A DNA stretch of 64,000 nt from TMP-86 sp039807285. GTDB lineage: Bacteria > Pseudomonadota > Gammaproteobacteria > Steroidobacterales > Steroidobacteraceae. Each line of letters starts with the position of its first letter. The stretch's first letter is position 1. Under the pieces are notes generated by a model. The model searched no databases and was not told where the DNA came from. It saw nothing but the letters and a program-made list of their open reading frames with translations. Below, one piece after another: positions 58,429 to 64,000 of the stretch. The stretch lies in contig JBGAGK010000017.1 in NCBI GenBank assembly GCA_044226785.1, positions 45,478 through 109,477 on the forward strand. The letters run 5' to 3'. Position numbers and translations under genes: made by a program.

Positions 58429-60537
58429 TCAGCGCGTGAATGCCTGCGCATTCCCGGCATCGACGTTGAGCATGTTGCCGGTGGACTTCGCCGACTGGTC
58501 GCCGGCGAAGAAATACACGGCCTCTGCGATGTCCTCCGGCAGCACGTCGCGCTTGAGCATCGATCGCTGCCGGTAATGTTCCTCCAGTTGCGCACCCGGG
58601 TCGATGCCATGGGCACTGGCGCGCTCGCGCCGCCAGTCGCCGTCCCAGATGCGGGAACCGTGGATCACGGCGTCGGGGTTCACCACGTTGACCCGGATGC
58701 CGCTTGCGGCGCCCTCCAGTGCGAGGCAGCGGGCCAGGTGATTGGCAGCCGCCTTGGCGGAGGCGTAGGCGCTCGCGTTGCTGGCGGCGGCAATGCCGTT
58801 CTTGGAGCCGATGAATATGATGGACGTGCCGCCCTGTTCCTTCATGAGCTTCATCAGCGGAAAGGCTGCCCGGGCACTGAGGAAATAGCCCTCCGCCAGC
58901 ACGTCGTGGTTGCGTCGCCAGAGCGCAACGGTCGTTTCCTCGATCGGTGCCGAGGAGGCGATCCCCGCATTGGCCACCAGAATGTCCAGCCCGCCGAACT
59001 CACGCGCGCAGGCCGCGAACGCCGCCTGCACCTGCGCCTCGTCGGTCACATCGCACACCGCCGCTCGAACCACGTCCGTGCCGAAGCGGGCCGCAAGACT
59101 CGCGCGCACCGGCTCGAGCGCGGAGGCGTCGCGGTCGGCGAGCATCACGCAGGCTCCCTCCGACAGCAGGCGTGCGGCGGTGGCGCTGCCGATGCCACCG
59201 GCACCGCCGGTGACCAGCGCGATGCGCCCGACCAGCGGCCGGGGCAGCGGCATGCGCCGGAGCTTGGCTTCCTCCAGCAGCCAGTACTCGATGTCGAAGG
59301 CTTCCTGTTCGTCGAGGCCGATGTACTGGCCTAGCGCCTGAGCGCCGCGCATCACATTGATGGCGTTGCCGTAGAACTCGCTCGCGAGCCTCGCCGTCGT
59401 GCGGTCGGTGGCGAAGGCCATGCGTCCCACACCGGGCACGAGCACGATGACGGGATTCGGATCGCGCATGGCCGGCGAGCTGGGGCGCTTGCAGCGCTCG
59501 TAGTACCCGGCGTAGGCGGTGCGGTATGCCTGCACGCGGGCCGCGAGCCAGGTTTCGTCTTCGAGCCGATCCGGATCGAGTACCAGGGGGGCGATCTTGG
59601 TGCGCAGGAAATGATCCGGACAGGAGGTGCCGATGGCGGCGAGGCGCTCGCAGTCGGCGGAGCAGACGAATTCCAGTGTGGAGGCATCGTCGGCGAAATG
59701 ACCCAGCTTGCGGCGCGCACCCCCCATCAGGCTGCGGAGCCGCGGCATGAGTGCAGCGGCGACGGCCGCGCGATCGGCGCGGGCTGCCATGCGCGGGCCG
59801 CCGAAGGCGGGGCGGCCCGCGAGCCGCAGATTCAGGTACTTCGCAGCGTCGGCGATGAGCGAGAGCGTGTGCTCATGACAGGCCCTGGCAGTATTGGCCC
59901 AGCAGATGATGCCGTGGCCCGCGAGCATCACGCCCTCGATGCCGGGATGCGCGACGACGTAGTCGCGCAGCTGCACACCCAGGGTGTATCCGGGCCGCTT
60001 CCATGGCAGCCAGCCGATGCGCCCGCCCCAGATCTCGCGTGTCGCCGCTTCGCCGCCGCTGGATGCCGCGATTGCAATGATGGCGTCGGGATGTACATGA
60101 TCCACGTGCGCAAAAGGCAGCAGCGCGTGGAGCGGAGTGTCGATGGAGGCGGCGCGCGGGTTCAGGTTGAAGGTGCAATGGGGCAGGAAGCCCACCATCC
60201 TGTCGTCATCCCGGGGCCCGGTGTAATGGGCATGGATTGCCTGGAGCTTTTCCTGGTACAGCGTGGCGAAGCCGTCGAGCTTCATGGAGCCGAGATCGCC
60301 GCCGGATCCTTTCACCCAGAGCACCTGCACCGGCTTGCCTGTGAGCGGGTCGAGCTCCTCGAGCTTGGCGGAAGTGTTTCCCCCGCCGAAATTGGTGACC
60401 GACAGATCAGCGCCAAGGAGGTTGGATCGGTACAGCAACAGCTCAGCTGGCGACTTGCCAGCCGCTGCTGCCTCGTCCCAGTGACTGGTCGGCACGGCAA
60501 ACAGGGATGTGGCGGCGGGCAGAGAGCTTGCGTTCAC
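58429..60537 (-). CDS. rhaD: Bifunctional rhamnulose-1-phosphate aldolase / short-chain dehydrogenase
   Basis: A protein of 702 aa from the GTG at 60537 (GGAAG just upstream). Residues 1 to about 400 form a class II aldolase/adducin domain with VDHVHPDAIIAIAA and MLAGHGIICWANT (His ligands for zinc). Residues from about 435 form an SDR domain: ALVTGGAGGIGSATAARLLSEG, LVANAGIASSAPIEE and the YASAKAA Tyr-Lys pair. The aldolase splits rhamnulose 1-phosphate to DHAP and L-lactaldehyde; the SDR oxidises L-lactaldehyde to L-lactate. This fusion is known from rhizobial rhamnose loci. Confidence 0.92.
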   Translation of the reverse strand: MNASSLPAATSLFAVPTSHWDEAAAAGKSPAELLLYRSNLLGADLSVTNFGGGNTSAKLEELDPLTGKPVQVLWVKGSGGDLGSMKLDGFATLYQEKLQAIHAHYTGPRDDDRMVGFLPHCTFNLNPRAASIDTPLHALLPFAHVDHVHPDAIIAIAASSGGEAATREIWGGRIGWLPWKRPGYTLGVQLRDYVVAHPGIEGVMLAGHGIICWANTARACHEHTLSLIADAAKYLNLRLAGRPAFGGPRMAARADRAAVAAALMPRLRSLMGGARRKLGHFADDASTLEFVCSADCERLAAIGTSCPDHFLRTKIAPLVLDPDRLEDETWLAARVQAYRTAYAGYYERCKRPSSPAMRDPNPVIVLVPGVGRMAFATDRTTARLASEFYGNAINVMRGAQALGQYIGLDEQEAFDIEYWLLEEAKLRRMPLPRPLVGRIALVTGGAGGIGSATAARLLSEGACVMLADRDASALEPVRASLAARFGTDVVRAAVCDVTDEAQVQAAFAACAREFGGLDILVANAGIASSAPIEETTVALWRRNHDVLAEGYFLSARAAFPLMKLMKEQGGTSIIFIGSKNGIAAASNASAYASAKAAANHLARCLALEGAASGIRVNVVNPDAVIHGSRIWDGDWRRERASAHGIDPGAQLEEHYRQRSMLKRDVLPEDIAEAVYFFAGDQSAKSTGNMLNVDAGNAQAFTR

Positions 60538-60602
60538 GATGCTTCCGGATATCAATTGTGGAAAAGCTGGTCAACGGGCCTTGCAGCCCTTAGACTGGAA
60601 TA

Positions 60603-60626
60603 GATCAATAATAATTGATATTGATC
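60603..60626. promoter_or_regulatory. Divergent rhamnose-operon control region
   Basis: In the AT-rich gap between the two divergent operons, GATCAAT (60603-60609) and ATTGATC (60620-60626) are a perfect inverted repeat. A nested ATCAAT-AATA-ATTGAT lies at 60604-60619, and a further GATCAA occurs at about 60640. Repeated TTGAT half-sites suggest a sugar-responsive repressor of the LacI or DeoR kind; the regulator is not encoded in the window. Confidence 0.5.
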
Positions 60627-60658
60627 ATTTATAGTCAAGATCAAACTAGAGAGATTCC

Positions 60659-62083
60659 TTGGAAACTTCGCTGCAGCACAGCACGACTGCCGTGCTCGAC
60701 GTGGGCAAGACGTTGAGCAAGCTGAGTTTCTGGTCTGCCGATGGGCGATTGCTGGACCGGCATGAAAGGCCCAATGCCGTGATCGAGCAGGCCGGTGCGC
60801 GCCGGCTCGATGTTGCCGGCATCGGCGACTGGCTCCTGGAGCGTCTTTCCTCCAGCGCCGCACCCGCACCATCGACGCTGGTGCCGGTGGCCCACGGGGC
60901 TGGCGTTGCCCTGCTCGTCGGTGGTCAACTGGCCGCAGCGCCACTGGACTATGAGCAGCCGCCGCCGCCCGAAGTGCTCGAAGCCTATCGAGCCGAACGC
61001 GATGCCTTTGCGCTGACCGGCTCGCCCCTGCTGCCCGACGGACTGAATCTGGGGGCACAGCTGTACTGGCTCGAGCGACAGGACAGGCAAGCCATGCAAA
61101 CGGCGGTGCTGGTGCCGTGGGCGCAGTACTGGAGCTGGTTCCTGTCGGGCGTGGCCGGGAGCGAGGTGACCAGCCTGGGTTGTCATACCGACCTGTGGAA
61201 CCCGGGGCAGCGCGTCTTTTCGCCGCTGGCCCGGCGCCGCGGCTGGGACACGCGATTTGCGCCGCTGAGGCGTGCGGATGAGGTCGTCGGGACGTTGCGC
61301 CCGGCGCTGGCAGACAGAACGCGCCTCGACCGGTCGGTACGGGTGCTGTGCGGCCTGCATGATTCCAACGCCGCGCTGCTCGCGGCGAAGGGTCTTCCTG
61401 AACTCGCAGGGCGGGATGCCACGGTCCTGTCGACCGGAACCTGGTTCATCGCGATGCGCTCGCCTCGTGATCCTTCAGATTCCGGAGCGGTCATGGCATC
61501 GCCACTGCCCGAAGGGCGCGACTGCCTGCTCAATGTCGATGTGGAGGGACGCATGGTACCCTCCGCCCGATTCATGGGCGGACGCGAACTGGAAATGCTC
61601 CTCGGCAGCGACACGCCACTGCTGGATCGCGAGACGGAGCAGTCCGCGATGCTGGCGGCGGTGCCACGCATCCTGGGCAGGGCCATCTGCATATTGCCCA
61701 CGCTCAAGCCCGGAACCGGGCCCTGCCCAAACAGTGCGGGTGGGTGGCAGAACGAGCCGCAGGACCGGATCGAGCGGGCCGCGGCCGCAGCCATCTACGC
61801 CGCGCTGGTCGCCGATGTTTCGCTCGATCTGATCGGCGCGCGTGACATCCTGCTGGTCGAGGGGCGCTTCGCGCGCTGCGAGGTGTTCGTGCGCGCGCTC
61901 GCCAGCCTGCGCCGCGATACACGTATCTTCACCGCGGAGCTCCATGACGACGTCCCGCTCGGGGCGCTGCGGCTGGTGCACCCGGACCTGGCGCCCGCCA
62001 ACCGGCTGCGACCGGTTCAACCCTTGCCCGTGGCTCTCGCGCCACTGCGCGACCGCTGGCGCAAACAGATGGAGGCCGCATGA
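60659..62083 (+). CDS. FGGY-family sugar kinase, probable L-rhamnulose kinase
   Basis: A protein of 474 aa starting at TTG 60659, with AGAGAG upstream. The FGGY ATPase fold is seen in TTAVLDVGKTLSKLSFWSADG, LVPWAQYWSWFLSG, VLCGLHDSNAALLAAKG, ATVLSTGTWFIAM and DILLVEGRFARCEVFVRALA. Context (isomerase, aldolase-SDR) makes phosphorylation of L-rhamnulose the likely role. It is shorter in phosphate-binding-loop similarity to enteric RhaB and resembles the rhizobial RhaK or fuculokinase-like branch. It overlaps lldD by ATGA. Confidence 0.87.
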   Translation: METSLQHSTTAVLDVGKTLSKLSFWSADGRLLDRHERPNAVIEQAGARRLDVAGIGDWLLERLSSSAAPAPSTLVPVAHGAGVALLVGGQLAAAPLDYEQPPPPEVLEAYRAERDAFALTGSPLLPDGLNLGAQLYWLERQDRQAMQTAVLVPWAQYWSWFLSGVAGSEVTSLGCHTDLWNPGQRVFSPLARRRGWDTRFAPLRRADEVVGTLRPALADRTRLDRSVRVLCGLHDSNAALLAAKGLPELAGRDATVLSTGTWFIAMRSPRDPSDSGAVMASPLPEGRDCLLNVDVEGRMVPSARFMGGRELEMLLGSDTPLLDRETEQSAMLAAVPRILGRAICILPTLKPGTGPCPNSAGGWQNEPQDRIERAAAAAIYAALVADVSLDLIGARDILLVEGRFARCEVFVRALASLRRDTRIFTAELHDDVPLGALRLVHPDLAPANRLRPVQPLPVALAPLRDRWRKQMEAA

Positions 62084-63231
62084 TCATCGCCAACATAGCC
62101 GATTTCCGTGAGGCCGCCCGACGGCGCCTGCCCCACTTCCTGTTCGAGTACATCGACGGCGGCGCTTATGCCGAGGTCACCTTGCGCAGGAACATCCAGG
62201 ATCTGGAAGCCATCAGCCTGCGCCAGCGCGTGCTGCGCGACATATCGGACATCGACACTTCGACGGAACTGTTCGGCCAGCGCGTTGCGATGCCGGTGGT
62301 GCTCGCACCCGTGGGCATCGCCGGCCTGAATGCGCGCCGCGGCGAATGCCAGGCGGTGCGCGCCGCGCAGCGCGCGGGGATTCCCTTCACGCTGTCCACC
62401 GTCTCGGCCTGTTCCTTGGCCGAGGTGCGGGCCGCTGCGAATGCGCCATTCTGGTTCCAGCTGTACGTGATCCGTGACCGCGCCTTCATGCGGGACCTGC
62501 TGGCACAGGCCGCGCAGGCGGGATGCTCGGCGCTGGTGTTCACCGTCGACCTGCCCATTCCCGGCACCCGCTATCGCGACCAGCGCTCGGGGCTTGCCGG
62601 CGCGCCGGGCCTCACCGGCAGGCTGCGGCGCCTCGGGCAGGTCCTGATGCGGCCCGGCTGGGCCTGGGATGTGGGCGTTCGTGGCCGGCCGCATGCACTG
62701 GGCAACATCGCACCGCTCCTGAAGGGCAGCAGCGGCATCGAGGATTTCATGGCCTGGATGAGCGCCAACTTCGATCCCGGCATCCGGTGGAACGACCTGG
62801 ACTTCATCCGCAGCGAGTGGAAAGGGCCCCTGATCATCAAGGGCATCCTCGATCTGGAGGATGCGCGCCAGGCGGCCGCATTGGGTGCCGATGGCATCGT
62901 GGTGTCCAACCACGGCGGCCGGCAGCTCGACGGTGCCTTGTCGAGCGCGCGGGCGCTCCCGGCCATCGCGCAGGCCGTGGGTGACCGCCTCACCGTGCTC
63001 GCCGATGGCGGCGTGCGTTCGGGGCTCGACGTGCTGCGCATGCTGGCGCTGGGAGCGCGGGGCGTGATGCTCGGGCGCGCCTGGGCCTATGCGCTCGGGG
63101 CCCAGGGTGAGGCGGGGGTGGAGAAAATGCTCTCGATCATCGCTTCAGAACTTCGAACCGCCATGGGGCTCACCGGCACCCGGCGCATCGCGGAAGTGGG
63201 CTCGAGCCTGATCGCAGAAGGTTCGGGTTGA
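62080..63231 (+). CDS. lldD: FMN-dependent L-lactate dehydrogenase
   Basis: A protein of 383 aa. The alpha-hydroxy-acid oxidase family marks are FLFEYIDGGAYAEVTLRRNI, PVVLAPVGIAGLNARRGE, WFQLYVIRDR, LIIKGILDLEDARQAAALGADGIVVSNHGGRQLDGA (active-site His in SNHGG) and VLADGGVRSGLDVLRML. It oxidises L-lactate to pyruvate, feeding the respiratory chain. Placed after the kinase, it completes a route from L-rhamnose through L-lactaldehyde and L-lactate to pyruvate. Confidence 0.94.
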   Translation: MIIANIADFREAARRRLPHFLFEYIDGGAYAEVTLRRNIQDLEAISLRQRVLRDISDIDTSTELFGQRVAMPVVLAPVGIAGLNARRGECQAVRAAQRAGIPFTLSTVSACSLAEVRAAANAPFWFQLYVIRDRAFMRDLLAQAAQAGCSALVFTVDLPIPGTRYRDQRSGLAGAPGLTGRLRRLGQVLMRPGWAWDVGVRGRPHALGNIAPLLKGSSGIEDFMAWMSANFDPGIRWNDLDFIRSEWKGPLIIKGILDLEDARQAAALGADGIVVSNHGGRQLDGALSSARALPAIAQAVGDRLTVLADGGVRSGLDVLRMLALGARGVMLGRAWAYALGAQGEAGVEKMLSIIASELRTAMGLTGTRRIAEVGSSLIAEGSG

Positions 63232-64000
63232 TGGCATCCGCAGGCAGTGTTCCGCGCTGGCGCGACACCATCCTCGCGGGTCTGGCCAACTACATCGACG
63301 CAGGCTCCATCGTCGCAGGTTCGGCGGCGCTTGCGCTATGGAAGGAGCAGTTCGGCCTGTCGAACGATTTCGTCGGCCTGATCGGCGCCTTCGGTCCGAA
63401 CGCCATCGGTGCCGGCACCGGCGCCCTGATCGGCGGCTGGCTGTGCGACCGGTTCGGCCGCAAGAAGATCTACCAATGGGACATGCTGATCTATGCCGCG
63501 GGCATGGCCCTGCTGGTGTTCGCCAGCGCCCCATGGATGATCGTCACCGGCTTTCTCATCGTCGGCCTCGCCGTGGGCGCGACATCCCGGCGAGCTGGTC
63601 GCTGATCGCCGAGAACGCCGGATGATCGCCGGGGCCAGCACTCGGGCGTGGCGCGGGTGTTGTGGTACGTCCGGCGTGGTGGTGCTGCTGATGAGCTCCA
63701 GGCCGCGGGACTCGGGCATCCTCGGCGTCGCATCGCTCGCGCATCCGTCGTCGTGGCGATCGCGCTGACCTCGGCTGCGATCGCGCTACGCAGGAGTCGC
63801 AGCGCTGGAGGCGGCGCAGAAGAGCGGAGTTCGCCGGCCGCCGCTGACCTTCGCCCCTGGAGCCGGGTTACCTGCACGCGGTCCTCGGGCTCGTGGGGAT
63901 GTACGGGTTCTGGAACCTGTGGGCCGGTACCAACGGTTTCTTCTTTCCCTACATCCTGCGCACCGTCGGCTCGACGACCCAGGCCACGGCCGTGGCCATC
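63231..64000 (+). pseudogene. MFS sugar transporter, broken by several small indels, truncated at the window end
   Basis: The ATG at 63231 overlaps the lldD stop (TGATG). The first 120 codons are intact MFS (LANYIDAGSIVAGSAALALWKEQFGL, GAGTGALIGGWLCDRFGRKKIYQWD). Near 63582 the frame shifts by one base: GRDIPASWSLIAENAG continues in the next frame. QHSGVARVLWYV, VVVLLMS, ILGV, VVVAIALT and ESQRW then appear in changing frames until EPGYLHAVLGLVGMYGFWNLWAGTNGFFFPYILRTVGSTTQATAVAI runs off the end. It is either a decaying rhamnose permease gene or a stretch of error-rich sequence. Confidence 0.8.

Overview
The window is about 64 kb of GC-rich, gene-dense bacterial DNA. Gene content (TonB-dependent receptor, RND efflux pump, class I fumarase, MnmG, Prp propionate pathway, IorAB-type molybdoenzyme, outer-membrane proteins) points to a Gram-negative proteobacterium. 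A gammaproteobacterium of the Steroidobacter/Nevskia/Xanthomonas kind would fit, but that placement is inference. No rRNA, tRNA or CRISPR array was recognised. Many neighbouring genes overlap by ATGA/GTGA/TGATG, so several true starts are GTG or TTG codons lying inside the preceding stop.

Layout. 1-4.6 kb (minus): an uptake/catabolic cluster of an amino-acid permease, a MarR regulator, a CDGSH-cupin fusion and a TonB receptor cut by the window edge; two related 16-bp operator-like sites lie before the permease and the cupin gene. 4.7-9.6 kb (minus): a TetR-HlyD-RND efflux operon with a strong palindrome upstream. 9.8-14 kb: an orphan HExxH protein, a small membrane protein, and a secreted TAP-like hydrolase followed by a NatAB-type ABC exporter. 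14-19.1 kb (plus): class I fumarase, mnmG and an OppA-like binding protein. 19.2-22.4 kb: small genes (DUF1993, membrane protein, cupin, two methyltransferases, ribbon-helix-helix regulator).

22.5-29.8 kb (plus): a six-gene hydrogenase-4/complex-I-like membrane operon (hyfB, C, E, F, G, I order). Its large subunit has lost the NiFe-binding cysteines and no ferredoxin subunit is present, so it looks like an energy-converting-hydrogenase-related (Ehr) complex and not a hydrogenase. RidA, pirin and a dihaem cytochrome c follow.

32.1-34.9 kb: a short integron cassette array without an integrase. One textbook attC, one good attC and one degenerate attC separate a membrane protein/XRE pair, a HigBA toxin-antitoxin, and a decayed metallopeptidase plus VapBC. 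35-40 kb continues as an accessory zone (antitoxin pseudogene, DUF4386, methyltransferase, a second VapBC, SnoaL-RidA-cupin).

40.1-46.5 kb: IorAB-type oxidoreductase, S9 peptidase, metallo-beta-lactamase-fold hydrolase and a lipoprotein. 46.6-50.1 kb: prpBCD. 50.1-51.5 kb: rsmG and parA, both with internal deletions and far from mnmG, their usual neighbour. 51.5-57.1 kb: GFA-family protein, beta-barrel protein, a third VapBC, a second MBL hydrolase, a tandem EthD-like protein and an MFS permease. 57.1-64 kb: a divergent L-rhamnose catabolism locus (rhamnose isomerase, aldolase-dehydrogenase fusion, sugar kinase, L-lactate dehydrogenase, MFS transporter). The transporter reads through several small indels at the window end.
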